Shown here in pieces: positions 1 through 10,128 of a DNA stretch of 64,000 nt. Each line of letters begins with the position of its first letter. Position 1 is the stretch's first letter. The position numbers were made by a program, and so were the translations under genes. Source of the DNA: Myxococcales bacterium (GTDB lineage: Bacteria; Myxococcota; UBA727; VGSZ01); assembly GCA_023248635.1 (NCBI GenBank), contig JAHFED010000007.1:98942-162941 (forward strand). Direction: 5' to 3'. The notes below the pieces were generated by a model. It was not told the DNA's origin and did not search any database. It was given only the letters and a program-made list of their open reading frames with translations.

Positions 1-436
1 CGCCCCGATCCCGGCGCGATGCCAAGAAGGCCTCGGCCTGGGCCACCTCGGTGACGACGACGAAATCGGCTGTGGGGACGCCAGCGGCGCGGGCCACGTC
101 CTTCATGAAGGCCTTGGACGACTCCAGCGCCGCCGCCGCCGCCGTGGGACCAAAGCAGGGAATGCCCGCCGCCAGGCAAGCGTCGACGACGCCGAGGTCG
201 AGAAAATTCTCGGGGCCGACGACGACGAGATCGGGCTCTTCGTCGACGACGACCTTCATCACCGCATCGCAGGTGGCAGCGCTGAGCCCGCGGCAACGAA
301 AGAAGGAGGCAATGCCGGCGTTGCCGGGGACGACGACGACACAGCGATCGGCCCGGGGTCGCTGCCCGGCCCCACAAGCCAAGCGCCAAGCCAACGCGTG
401 CTCGCGCCCACCGCCGCCGACGACGACGATCTTCAT
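1..436 (-). CDS. purD: Phosphoribosylamine-glycine ligase (GARS), 3' end outside window
   Basis: Cytosolic enzyme of purine synthesis that joins glycine to 5-phosphoribosylamine using ATP. Only the first 145 codons are in the window; the gene runs off the left edge. The N-terminus MKIVVVGGGGREHALAWRLA is the PurD signature (glycine-rich loop plus GREHAL). It is followed by the 'PD-VVVGPE' segment and then 'F-K-A-F-KD', as in the N and A domains of GARS. The start ATG is fixed by the glycine loop, which normally lies within the first ten residues. The stop of the upstream lipoprotein gene lies 2 bp before this start, so the two are probably cotranscribed. No oddity seen. Family assignment is firm. 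Confidence 0.93.
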   Translation of the reverse strand, partial: MKIVVVGGGGREHALAWRLACGAGQRPRADRCVVVVPGNAGIASFFRCRGLSAATCDAVMKVVVDEEPDLVVVGPENFLDLGVVDACLAAGIPCFGPTAAAAALESSKAFMKDVARAAGVPTADFVVVTEVAQAEAFLASRRDRG

Positions 437-438
437 GC

Positions 439-1566
439 TCACTCCACGGGCAAATCGAAGGAGCGCACCGCGGTGCCCCCGCGTCCGTCGCGCATCACCA
501 CCCAGCCGTGCACGACGCCGTCGTCGGGCAGGGGGTCGTCCTCCTCGCCGGTGGGGGCCGTGAATTCGACTTCGGGTGCGCGAATGTCGCCTTCGACGGG
601 CGGGCAAGCGACGCCGCGGGGATCGAAGACGCGGTTGATCACCGATTCGTCGAGCGTGATCTCGTTGTCGACTTCGCCCGCGGAGACGTACCAGTTGAAC
701 AGGGGCACCTCGCAGCGCTGCTGGCGTTCGAAGCGGGCCAAGAGATCGTCGACGCCGAGGGCGGCCAGGCTGTCGGGATCGGCGAAGTCGAGGCCGGAGA
801 GATCGGCCTTGAGCGAACCGAAGTCCTCGAGGCTGCGCTCGTCGATGCGGGGCACGAAGAAGTAGGTTTCGCCCTTTTTGATCGTGTCGACCGTGGGACC
901 GTCGACGGCGCCATCGTGGATGGTGACGGCGTTGAGGATGGGGTTGGTGTTGGGCTGCAACACGCCAGCGGCATCGACGCGCACGTCGAGATCGCGCAAG
1001 CGCTCGTCGACGTCGCCGAGGGGAAAGGGCAGGTAGACCGGGATGCGTTTGAAGGAGTCGAAGCGCGCGCCTTTGGGACCAGGGGCGTCCATGGTCAGGC
1101 CGACGATGCGCCAGTAGCCGAGCAGAGCGCCCAGCATCTTGTCCTTGGGGGTTGCGTCGTCGGCGACGGGCGCGGTGCCGGGCTCGGGCAGCGCGCCAAA
1201 AATATCGCTGGGGACGACGTCGACGTAGGGGGTGCCGCCGCCCAGGTCGATGCGCTCGGCGGGCACGGTGCACTGGCTGAAATCGCCGAGGGCATCGCGG
1301 TCGTCGTCGGGGCAGCGCCACCAAGCAGCGTCAAAGCCTGCTCCTTCGACGAGGGTGCCGGTGGGCGAGGCGATGACGGGCGTGAGGCTGACGGCCTGCC
1401 CGGGGGTGGCCTCGGGGGGATCGGCGACGACGGCCACCACGCGGGCGGCCTTGATCAACGACGCCGGCTCGAACTCGGGTGCACACGCGCTGCTGCCCAG
1501 ACCCGTGCCGAGGCCCCAGGCGATCCCCCCCCAGACGACGAAGCGTTTGACGACGACGAACGCCAT
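439..1566 (-). CDS. Putative outer-membrane/periplasmic lipoprotein, unknown function
   Basis: A protein of 375 residues with a basic-hydrophobic leader (VVVKRFVVWGG) ending in GSSAC, which makes Cys28 the likely lipid-modified residue. After it comes a run 'VVAVVADPPEATPGQAVSLT', typical of Ig-like surface lipoproteins of Myxococcota. The rest has no catalytic motif I recognise. It ends with a segment reading like a beta-sandwich ('APEVEFTAPTG', 'DGVVHGWVVMRDGRGGT'). The ATG at 1566 is chosen because it sits just before the leader and has a weak AAGG upstream. The stop is 2 bp from purD, suggesting one transcript. It diverges from the glycosyltransferase gene at 1613. Function unknown. Confidence 0.8.
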   Translation of the reverse strand: MAFVVVKRFVVWGGIAWGLGTGLGSSACAPEFEPASLIKAARVVAVVADPPEATPGQAVSLTPVIASPTGTLVEGAGFDAAWWRCPDDDRDALGDFSQCTVPAERIDLGGGTPYVDVVPSDIFGALPEPGTAPVADDATPKDKMLGALLGYWRIVGLTMDAPGPKGARFDSFKRIPVYLPFPLGDVDERLRDLDVRVDAAGVLQPNTNPILNAVTIHDGAVDGPTVDTIKKGETYFFVPRIDERSLEDFGSLKADLSGLDFADPDSLAALGVDDLLARFERQQRCEVPLFNWYVSAGEVDNEITLDESVINRVFDPRGVACPPVEGDIRAPEVEFTAPTGEEDDPLPDDGVVHGWVVMRDGRGGTAVRSFDLPVE

Positions 1567-1612
1567 GGCGTTGGCCTTAGCATCCGTCGCCGACCAGCGA
1601 TAGCCTCCGCTC

Positions 1613-2725
1613 GTGACCGCTTTGCAGACAGCCGTCGTCGTCGTCGCCTTGCTGGCTCCTGCCCTGCTGGCATTCGCGGCCCGCAGCGCGCAGCGGCAGC
1701 AGCGCGCCCTGCCCTCCCTGCGCCCCTGCGCTCTCGACGCGCCCCTGCTGGTGATCGTCCCCGCGCGCAACGAGGAAGCGCGGCTGGGCCTCACCCTACG
1801 CGCGCTCCTGGCCGACCCTTTCCCGCACCTGCGCGTGATCGTCGTCGACGACAGATCCACCGACGGCACCGTCGACGTCGTCTCTCGCCTCGACGACGAG
1901 CGCCTGCAGCTGCTCTCGCTGGCCACGGAGCCCCCGCGCGGAACCTTTGGCAAGCCCCGCGCGGTGCACGCTGGGATCACGGCCCCTGGTCCTGCCACCG
2001 ACCTCGTGGCCGTCATCGACGCCGACGTCGTGGTCGAGCCGGGGTTGCTGGGGGCCTTGGTGCGCGTCCGCCGCGAGATGGGTGCCGACGCTGTCAGCGG
2101 GGTGCCCCGCTTGGACAACCGCAGCTTCATCGAGGAGCTCTTGGTGCCGGCCTTCGTTGCTGCCGTGGGCGCCACCCACCCCCCGGCCGCGGTGAACGAG
2201 GGGCGCACCGCCTTTCTCAACGGGCAACTGATGCTGCTGCGGCGGGCCGCCCTCGACGACGTCGGCGGCTTCGAGGCGGTTTCGCACACGGTGCTCGAGG
2301 ACGTGGCTTTGGCCCGCCTCTTTCGGGCAAAGGGCAAGAAGCTGCTGCTCGTCGACGCTCGGGCCTTGGCCTGCACGCGCATGTACAGCTCGGCGCGCGA
2401 GATCCTCGAGGGTTTTGGCAAGAACGCGCGGGCTCTGCACGGCGACAAGCTGGTGCCCCTGGGACTGCTGCTGGCCAGTGTGGCTTGCTTGCCGTGGCTG
2501 GTGCTGGCGGCGGCGTGGTGCAGCGACGGCGTCGTCGACGACGTCGTCGCCGGCCTCGCTTGGTTTTCATGCGTGGGCTTGACCATGTTCAACCGCTGGC
2601 AGCTGCGGTCTTCGCCCTGGCTCGCGCTCTTGTCGCCGCTGGCGCATGCGATCGTCGCCGCGGTGTTCGTGCGGGCAGCGGTGGTCCGCCACGCCTCGTG
2701 GCGGGGGCGCACATTTTCAACCTGA
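1613..2725 (+). CDS. Family 2 glycosyltransferase with C-terminal membrane segments
   Basis: Membrane-bound GT2 enzyme of 370 residues, probably transferring a sugar to a lipid or carotenoid-like acceptor. There is an N-terminal hydrophobic helix, then 'VIVPARNEEARL' (nucleotide-sugar fold), 'VVDDRSTDGT' (DxD-like region), 'VIDADVVVEPG' (metal-binding DAD) and 'LEDVALARLFRAKG' (the ED/QxxRW-like acceptor region). At least two hydrophobic helices follow. The layout matches the CrtQ/hopene-type GT2 subgroup, but the acceptor cannot be read from sequence. The start is GTG at 1613, 46 bp from the divergent lipoprotein start. The phosphotransacylase gene follows after 50 bp. Fold is confident, substrate is not. 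Confidence 0.88.
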   Translation: MTALQTAVVVVALLAPALLAFAARSAQRQQRALPSLRPCALDAPLLVIVPARNEEARLGLTLRALLADPFPHLRVIVVDDRSTDGTVDVVSRLDDERLQLLSLATEPPRGTFGKPRAVHAGITAPGPATDLVAVIDADVVVEPGLLGALVRVRREMGADAVSGVPRLDNRSFIEELLVPAFVAAVGATHPPAAVNEGRTAFLNGQLMLLRRAALDDVGGFEAVSHTVLEDVALARLFRAKGKKLLLVDARALACTRMYSSAREILEGFGKNARALHGDKLVPLGLLLASVACLPWLVLAAAWCSDGVVDDVVAGLAWFSCVGLTMFNRWQLRSSPWLALLSPLAHAIVAAVFVRAAVVRHASWRGRTFST

Positions 2726-2775
2726 GGCCGTCGACCTAACAGGCTGCAGCCAGCGCCTCTCTCCGGAGTCTGTTC

Positions 2776-3738
2776 ATGTCCGTTCCCGCGACCTTCGACG
2801 ACATCCTGGTGGCCATCCAGCCGCACCCCAAAAAGCGGGTCGCCGTCGCCGTCGCCCAAGACGATGCGGTGCTGCAGGCGGTGGCCCGCGCCGAAAAAGA
2901 GAACGTCGCCCACTGCGTGCTGGTCGGTGACCAAGACAAGATCCGCGCCGCTGCCGACGCCGCTTCTGCCGACATCTCCGCCGCTGACATCGTGCACGAG
3001 GGCGATACCCACAAGGCAGCACTCAAGGCCGTGACGCTGGTGTCGTCGGGGGACTGCCACATCGCCATGAAAGGCAAGCTGCACACCGACGACTTCTTGC
3101 GGGCCATCTTGAACAAGGAGACCGGGCTGCGCACCGGGCGCTTGCTGAGCCACGTGTTCATTCTCGAAGTGCCGCCCCCGTCGTCGGCGTCGTCGCCACG
3201 GCGGCTGATCTTCGTCACCGACGGCGCCATGAACATCGCGCCCAACTTCGAAGAGAAAGCGCAGATCTGCGTCAACGCCATCGGCCTGGCCCGCCTCTTT
3301 GGCATCGAGGCGCCCAAGGTCGCAGCCCTCGCCGGCGTCGAATTGGTGAATCCCAAGATGCAGGCCACCCAAGACGCCGCCGTCTTGGCCTTGATGAGCT
3401 ACCGCGGCCAGTTCGAGGTCGGCATGGTCGAAGGACCGCTGGCCATGGACCTCGCCGTCAGCGAAGAGGCCGCCCACATCAAAGGCGTGAAGAACCCCGT
3501 CGCCGGCAAAGCCGAGATCTTGCTGGTGCCCTCCCTCGAGGCCGGCAACATCTTGGTGAAGGGCTATTCGCATCTCGCGGGCGGGCGCACTGCCGGCCTC
3601 GTGCTCGGGGCCAAAGCCCCCATCGTGCTGACCAGCCGCAGCGACACCGCCGAGTCGAAGTTCTTCTCCATCGCCTGCGCCGTCTACGCTGCCGACATGG
3701 CTGCGGTGAAGGTCAAGATCGGCAAGGTGCGCGGTTAG
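2776..3738 (+). CDS. ptb: Phosphate butyryl/acetyltransferase
   Basis: Cytosolic phosphotransacylase of 320 residues that converts acyl-CoA and phosphate to acyl phosphate. The length fits Ptb/short Pta. Recognisable blocks are 'IAMKGKLHTDDFLRAIL' near residue 95, 'LSHVFILE' and 'VTDGAMNIAPNFEEKAQI'. Further blocks are 'VEGPLAMDLAVS' and 'ILLVPSLEAGNILVKGYSHLAGGRTAGLVLGAKAPIVLTSR' in shorter matching pieces, including the substrate-binding Arg/Ser of the family. No butyrate kinase lies next to it, so the direction of flux is unknown. The TAG stop overlaps the first bases of a hairpin-rich repeat (3736-3897), which may end the transcript. The preference for butyryl over acetyl is an inference from overall similarity. 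Confidence 0.87.
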   Translation: MSVPATFDDILVAIQPHPKKRVAVAVAQDDAVLQAVARAEKENVAHCVLVGDQDKIRAAADAASADISAADIVHEGDTHKAALKAVTLVSSGDCHIAMKGKLHTDDFLRAILNKETGLRTGRLLSHVFILEVPPPSSASSPRRLIFVTDGAMNIAPNFEEKAQICVNAIGLARLFGIEAPKVAALAGVELVNPKMQATQDAAVLALMSYRGQFEVGMVEGPLAMDLAVSEEAAHIKGVKNPVAGKAEILLVPSLEAGNILVKGYSHLAGGRTAGLVLGAKAPIVLTSRSDTAESKFFSIACAVYAADMAAVKVKIGKVRG

Positions 3739-3897
3739 CAGGCTGCGGAAAAACGACGTTTTCCCGCAGACGCGTGCTCGGGTGGGGCCCCCCGTCGACT
3801 TGTTCGACGAGGGAGGGGCTGGAAACGGCCCCTCGGCAAGACGACAGGAAGAGAAAAGCGAGCATCGCGAGTTTTCCTCACCCCGTCAGCAGTTGCG
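3736..3897. repeat. Diverged copy of the four-hairpin repeat (family A)
   Basis: The gap between ptb and clpA starts with TAGCAGGCTGCGG, the left end of repeat A, inside the ptb stop codon. Hairpins appear in the same order as in the conserved copies. The first is CTGCGG...CCGCAG around A/T-rich arms (3743-3769), the second CGTCGA...TCGACG (3793-3809), the third GAGGGGC...GCCCCTC (3813-3834), and the fourth is a weak AGGAA...TTTTCCT pairing up to about 3877. The sequence is much changed but the stems remain. The position right after ptb suggests a transcript end. Confidence 0.7.
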
Positions 3898-3916
3898 TGA
3901 ACGCCGAGGCTTTTGG

Positions 3917-3956
3917 CCCGATGGTTGGCGCCGAGCCAACGGCGCAAACCATCGGG
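3917..3956. repeat. 40-bp near-perfect palindrome (family D)
   Basis: The arms CCCGATGGTT and AACCATCGGG enclose GGCGCC/GGCGCA and the centre GAGCCAAC. Almost all of it reads the same on both strands. The core, GCCAACGGCGCAAA, recurs twice at 27489-27547. It lies about 125 bp upstream of the clpA start, so it could be an operator, a transcript hairpin or a repetitive palindrome. The bases between it and clpA (3957-4079) show a further CCCGCGGG palindrome and no gene. Confidence 0.7.
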
Positions 3957-4079
3957 ACTTCTCCCGCGGGGGCTGCGCCCTGCAGCGAAGAAAAGCGAGT
4001 GCGCGCAGCGCCGGGCTTGCGCAACGAAGTCTCGGATGGTGCATCTTCCCGTCGTCACCACGATTCGGAGGTTGGGACC

Positions 4080-6422
<2,343 letters not shown>

Positions 6423-6428
<6 letters not shown>

Positions 6429-6498
6429 TCAGATCTCGATCATCCCGCGTCCGCTTGATGTTCGACCGCGTTCAGCGAGATCGGGGATCAGATCAGGC
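6423..6498. terminator. Palindromic repeat (family B) between convergent clpA and plsC
   Basis: The 64-bp gap between the two stops is bounded by GCCTGATC and its inverse GATCAGGC, so each gene end reads 'GCC TGA TC'. Inside are CATCCCGCGTCC and GTTCAGCGAGATCGGGGATC, shared with other family B copies at 7512, 32045 and 32201. Its symmetry and its site between two convergent genes fit a bidirectional terminator, but there is no long T-tract. The terminator role is an inference. Confidence 0.6.
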
Positions 6499-7371
6499 GG
6501 CTGCGGCCAGGGGCGTCGACTGCTCTTGGGGCAGGGGTCGCTGATCGGCAGGCAACGCCCGCACGTAGACGTCGTGGACCTCGGCGATGTGGGCGTCGAG
6601 GTTTTCCCTGGTCCAGTGCGCGGTTTCGATGGGCGGCAGGAACTCGATCTCGACGGTGGTGCGGTAGAGCCGGAAGGTGTGGTTTGCCCAGGCGCGATGA
6701 CTGCCCCGCAAGACAACGGGAACGATGGGAAACTTGGTTTCCAATGCCATGTGGAAGGCGCCCCTCTTGAAGGGCAAGAGCCGGCCATCGCGGCTGCGGG
6801 TGCCCTCGGGCCAAATGTAGATCGAGAGCCGGTGCTTGCCCACGAACTCGACGAGCTTCTTCAGGGCGGCGACAGCGCGGGCGTTGTTGCCGCGGTCGAT
6901 GGTCAGGTGCCCGGCCAACCAGAAGAACTGACCGAAAAAGGGATAGAAGACGACCTCTTTTTTGGCCACGCCGCAGGTGCCCCACTGCGACATCCAGATG
7001 CCCAAAAAGATATCGAGCATCGACGTGTGGTTACACACATAGACGGTCTGTCTCTTGTAGTCGGCATATTGCTCGCCCTTGATGACGTAGCGGCTGCCGC
7101 TGAGCCAGGCGGCACCGCGGCCCGCCCACGAGCCGTAGATGTTGCCGACCTTGATGCGCGTCGCCCTCGAGGGCAGGCACAGGAACAAGACCAACACGAA
7201 AAAGACGGAGCACAGCCCCACCCACACCGTGCCGAGGAAGAGCCGCGTCCAATTCTCCACGAAGCCCATGGGTCCGTCGACGACGTGGGCGGGGCCGATG
7301 ACGCGGACGCGCGGCGCGCTGCCAGAGGCTTCGCGTGCTTGGGTGTCGAGGACGGGTGCAGCTTCGGCCAC
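6493..7371 (-). CDS. plsC: 1-acylglycerol-3-phosphate O-acyltransferase-like protein (PlsC family)
   Basis: Membrane acyltransferase of about 292 residues that likely acylates lysophosphatidic acid in phospholipid synthesis. It has one strong hydrophobic helix (VGLCSVFFVLVLFLCL), then the NHTSMLD block (HX4D catalytic motif). Next come 'KKEVVFYPFFGQFFWLAG', the PEGTRS block (substrate site) and 'PIVPVVLRG'. A GTG start at 7371 is chosen because GGAG lies 5 bp upstream and the codons from there on look coding. The ATG at 7269 would give a 258-residue form closer to the family's usual length, and ATG 7446 a longer one. It is convergent with clpA. Family is firm, start is not. Confidence 0.88.
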   Translation of the reverse strand: MAEAAPVLDTQAREASGSAPRVRVIGPAHVVDGPMGFVENWTRLFLGTVWVGLCSVFFVLVLFLCLPSRATRIKVGNIYGSWAGRGAAWLSGSRYVIKGEQYADYKRQTVYVCNHTSMLDIFLGIWMSQWGTCGVAKKEVVFYPFFGQFFWLAGHLTIDRGNNARAVAALKKLVEFVGKHRLSIYIWPEGTRSRDGRLLPFKRGAFHMALETKFPIVPVVLRGSHRAWANHTFRLYRTTVEIEFLPPIETAHWTRENLDAHIAEVHDVYVRALPADQRPLPQEQSTPLAAAA

Positions 7372-7511
7372 GGCTTCTCCGGGATGGGCGGCTCGTCGAT
7401 GGTTCCATCGCAAGCCCGGGGGCGAACACTCAGCGCTTCCCATCATGGGCTCGTCACAGAACCGGACACCTTGCCTGACGCGCAGCGTCGCCGCGCCGGC
7501 AGGAACGAATC

Positions 7512-7569
7512 ATCCCCGACGGAGCTGAACGAGACCGCTCCGCCGTCGAAGTTCAGCGAGATCGGGGAT
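7512..7569. repeat. Palindromic repeat (family B) downstream of the SRPBCC gene
   Basis: The element reads ATCCCCGACGGAGCTGAAC ... GTTCAGCGAGATCGGGGAT, with matching ends on both strands and an inner CTCCGCCG core. It is nearly identical to the copy at 32201-32258. It sits immediately after the coding end of the SRPBCC gene, whose TGA overlaps its edge. It could act as a terminator in that direction. Confidence 0.75.
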
Positions 7570-8231
7570 CAATCCGGCTCCTGAGGAGCTGTGGTGGCCG
7601 CTGCGTCGCCGGGGGCCGGGGCCGCCGCAGCAGCTGCAGCGGCGGCGGCGGACGCGGCCTCGTCGGCGGCCCTCTTCGCTGCGGCCTCCGCGGCTTGCTT
7701 GGCAGCAGCCTGGGCTTGAACCGCTAGGTTCGCCAAACCTTCGTCGAAATCCTTGCCGACGACGGCGTCCATGCTCATGAACAACGACATCATTTTTCCC
7801 ATGAAGTTGTTGTTGCCCGACATCGACCAGCTCACCCGCGTCGTCGATCCGACCTCGGGGCTGAGCTCGAAGGTGATGACGGCCTTGTTCGCAAAGGGAC
7901 GGATGAACTCCAGGTCCTCAGAAACCAACGTCATCGGTGTGACCTTGGTGACGGTCATGCCGCCTTCGCCGACGTCGTCGTTGCCGCTCCAGCGGTAGCT
8001 CTGGCCGACGCCGGGGGCCCCCGCAAAGGTGGTGGTGACGTTGGGATCGAGCTTCTGCCACGGCGACCACGACGGAAATTTGGCCAAGTCGCTCACCAGC
8101 GGCCACACGATTTCACTGGATGCTGGAATTGAGAGGGATCGCTCGACCTCGTAGGTGGCGGGTCGCGTCGACACCACGGCGAGAAAGAGCAAGACGACGA
8201 CGACGACGCCAACAGCGATCTTTTTCAACAC
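7569..8231 (-). CDS. SRPBCC (START-like/polyketide cyclase) protein with membrane anchor and Ala-rich tail
   Basis: A 220-residue protein starting at GTG 8231, chosen because GGGAG lies just upstream. An N-terminal hydrophobic helix (KKIAVGVVVVVLLFLAVV) anchors it. A typical SRPBCC ligand-binding fold follows, with 'YEVERSLSIPASSEIVWPLVSDLAKFPSWSPW' in overlapping family blocks and 'SWSMSGNNNFMGK'. The last 50 residues are almost all Ala with Lys, Glu, Asp and Pro, which may be a flexible periplasmic or cytosolic tail. Such proteins bind hydrophobic small molecules; the ligand is unknown. The LysR gene is divergent with 169 bp between the starts, so it may control this gene. Confidence 0.85.
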   Translation of the reverse strand: MLKKIAVGVVVVVLLFLAVVSTRPATYEVERSLSIPASSEIVWPLVSDLAKFPSWSPWQKLDPNVTTTFAGAPGVGQSYRWSGNDDVGEGGMTVTKVTPMTLVSEDLEFIRPFANKAVITFELSPEVGSTTRVSWSMSGNNNFMGKMMSLFMSMDAVVGKDFDEGLANLAVQAQAAAKQAAEAAAKRAADEAASAAAAAAAAAAPAPGDAAATTAPQEPD

Positions 8232-8400
8232 GACGGACTCCCAAGAGAGGCGCCGGTCCTGCCCTGGTTGGCGTCGGTGAGCAATGTCGTCGGGCGTTGC
8301 GGCACGGGCTGGAACAATTGGAAGTCGGTGGTGGCATAGAGGGAGCGGACTTCGGCGACGGCCCCTCGCCCGCCCGACCCCGGGCCCATGGAGGACAAGC

Positions 8401-9324
8401 ATGATGCCGACGCTCATCGATCTGCGCTGTTTTGTGGCGGCGGCGACGTCGACGTCGTTTGCGTCGGCGGCGCGAGGGGTGGGCCTTGCCCCGACGTCGT
8501 TGTCGGGTCACTTGCGGGCCTTGGAAGACACGCTGGAGTGCGATCTCTTCGTCAAGCGCGGGCGCAAGAAGATCCTCACACCTGAAGGGGAACGGTTGCT
8601 CCCTGCGGCCCGCCGCGTCGTCGACGGCGCCCTGGCGCTCAAAGCCCTCGCCTGGGACGACGACGTCAAAGATCCCTTCACGCTGACCATCGGCACCCGC
8701 TTCGAGCTCGGGTTGTCGTGGCTGGTGCCGCTCCTGTCGACGCTCGAGCGCGAGCATCCCGAGCGCACCCTGCACCTTGCCTTCGGCGACACCGCCGACC
8801 TGCTCGACCGCACGGCGCGCGGAAACGTCGACGCCACGGTGACCAGCGCTCGTCTGAGCGGCTCGGCGTCGGGTCAACGTTTGCGCACCACCGCACTGCA
8901 CCACGAGGCCTACGTCTTCGTCGCCGCCCGCCGTTTGGTTGCCCGTCGACCGTTGCGGGGTCCCAGCGATGCAGCAGAGCACACGCTCATCGACGCCGCC
9001 GGCGACCTGCCCCTCTTTCGCTACCTGCTCGATGGCGTCGCTGGCGGCTCCACCTCCAAGCCCGCCGAAGCCTGGCCCTTCCGGGAAGTGCTCTCCTATG
9101 GCGCGATTTCGGCGATCCGCGCTCGGGTGCTGCAGGGCCGGGGCGTCGCCGTCTTGCCCCGCTATCTCGTCGCCGAGGATTTGCGTCGCCGTCGCTTGGT
9201 GATCCTGTGCCCGCGTCGACGTCCCGTAAGCGACGTGTTTCGTCTGGTGTGGCGCGAGGGCCACCCGCGCGAGGTCGAGCTGCGGGCGTTGGCGGAACGA
9301 ATGGCCCGCGAGCCCTTGCGCTGA
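8401..9324 (+). CDS. LysR-family transcriptional regulator
   Basis: A 307-residue regulator. The N-terminal winged helix-turn-helix reads 'LRCFVAAATSTSFASAARGVGLAPTSLSGHLRALEDTLECDLFVKRG' in family-typical pieces, with 'LTPEGERL' ending the DNA-binding part. A periplasmic-binding-like effector domain follows, starting near 'FTLTIGTRFELGLSWLVPLL'. The start has GGAGGAC 5 bp upstream of ATG 8401; a second ATG follows directly. It is divergent from the SRPBCC gene, the classical arrangement for a LysR protein and its target. The effector cannot be read from sequence. Confidence 0.93.
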   Translation: MMPTLIDLRCFVAAATSTSFASAARGVGLAPTSLSGHLRALEDTLECDLFVKRGRKKILTPEGERLLPAARRVVDGALALKALAWDDDVKDPFTLTIGTRFELGLSWLVPLLSTLEREHPERTLHLAFGDTADLLDRTARGNVDATVTSARLSGSASGQRLRTTALHHEAYVFVAARRLVARRPLRGPSDAAEHTLIDAAGDLPLFRYLLDGVAGGSTSKPAEAWPFREVLSYGAISAIRARVLQGRGVAVLPRYLVAEDLRRRRLVILCPRRRPVSDVFRLVWREGHPREVELRALAERMAREPLR

Positions 9325-9479
9325 TTTGCAGAGGTAGCCCCCCAATCACCAGCAATCGGGTGGTCTTCAAGATTCGGAAAATCCGCACCATCTGCTGCGA
9401 ATCATGCGGATGGTTCGAGCAATCGATCTGCCCCATGCTCCCTTCATCCCGCCCAGAACCGCGGGACAGAGGAGAAGAC

Positions 9480-10043
9480 ATGAGAGCCCCTATCGCTTGT
9501 GCCGCCTTGTGGTTGTCTGCTTGTGGCGCCGCCTTCGACGACGCCACGGCCAAGGAGCCGACAGGGCTGTCGGCCGACCCTGACGAAACCCCCGGGGCCG
9601 AAACCGCCGGCGCCCCGGGGCTTGGCAGCGACTCTGCTCCCGCGATGCAGATGCTGTCGGTGGTCGGGTCGCCGCCAGCCGTTCGTGTGGGCGCCGCCTC
9701 GGACGCCGACGCCGCCGACGTGCTCGTGGCGGGGTTCATCGTGGGATGCGGCATTGGCATAGCCGGCGCCCCCGTGGCGACCAGCGTCGCCGACGGGGGC
9801 TTCGTCGTTGCCCTTCCCGCGGCAGATCTCGAGTTCGGCTTCGCCGTCGCCTTCGTCGATGTAGACGGCAACCAAGCATGCGATGCCGGCATCGATCAAA
9901 TCCTGGTTTGGGGCGGCTACGCCGGGGGAGAGCGCGACGTCGATGGCGGCATCACCCTGACGCCCGCAAGCGCAGACGACTTCTTGCCAGTGGCCGCTTG
10001 TCAGATGCTGGTCGAGGCCACCCGTGTCCCGCCCGAGCAGTGA
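9480..10043 (+). CDS. Small putative lipoprotein
   Basis: A 187-residue secreted protein. The leader ends in LWLSAC, with Cys15 as the likely lipidation site, and an Ala/Asp/Glu/Pro-rich linker follows. The rest has repeated Gly-Ala-Val strands and a 'DVDGNQACDAGIDQ' segment, which resembles a calcium-loop-like Asp/Gly pattern. No enzyme motif is seen. The ATG has AGAGGAGA a few bases upstream. A strong hairpin follows at 10083-10116. Function unknown. Confidence 0.75.
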   Translation: MRAPIACAALWLSACGAAFDDATAKEPTGLSADPDETPGAETAGAPGLGSDSAPAMQMLSVVGSPPAVRVGAASDADAADVLVAGFIVGCGIGIAGAPVATSVADGGFVVALPAADLEFGFAVAFVDVDGNQACDAGIDQILVWGGYAGGERDVDGGITLTPASADDFLPVAACQMLVEATRVPPEQ

Positions 10044-10082
10044 CGCTCCGTATTCCGGAGGCAGGCGTTCCTGAAGGGCAAC

Positions 10083-10116
10083 GCGCGGCGCGTATCGACG
10101 GAGGTGCGCGCCGCGC
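10083..10116 (+). terminator. GC-rich hairpin after the small lipoprotein gene
   Basis: A perfect 10-bp stem GCGCGGCGCG/CGCGCCGCGC around a 14-base loop lies between the lipoprotein stop and the next start. There is no T-run after it, so it is only a possible terminator. It could also sit in the leader of the oxidoreductase mRNA. Confidence 0.45.
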
Positions 10117-10128
10117 TAACCTGCGCCG

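Noticed and set aside
2217..2570. Arg-rich frames such as RRRRRRRRR opposite the glycosyltransferase
   Set aside because: Caused by GTC/GAC runs read in other frames; no start or context support.
439..3573. A 1044-codon open frame on the minus strand covering ptb and the glycosyltransferase
   Set aside because: Its upstream two thirds are the antisense of two convincing plus-strand genes. High GC makes long shadow frames common. Only the last 375 codons read as a real lipoprotein.
6429..6492. tRNA or attachment site at the clpA-plsC junction
   Set aside because: The palindrome has no cloverleaf features and no integrase is near; it matches repeat family B.
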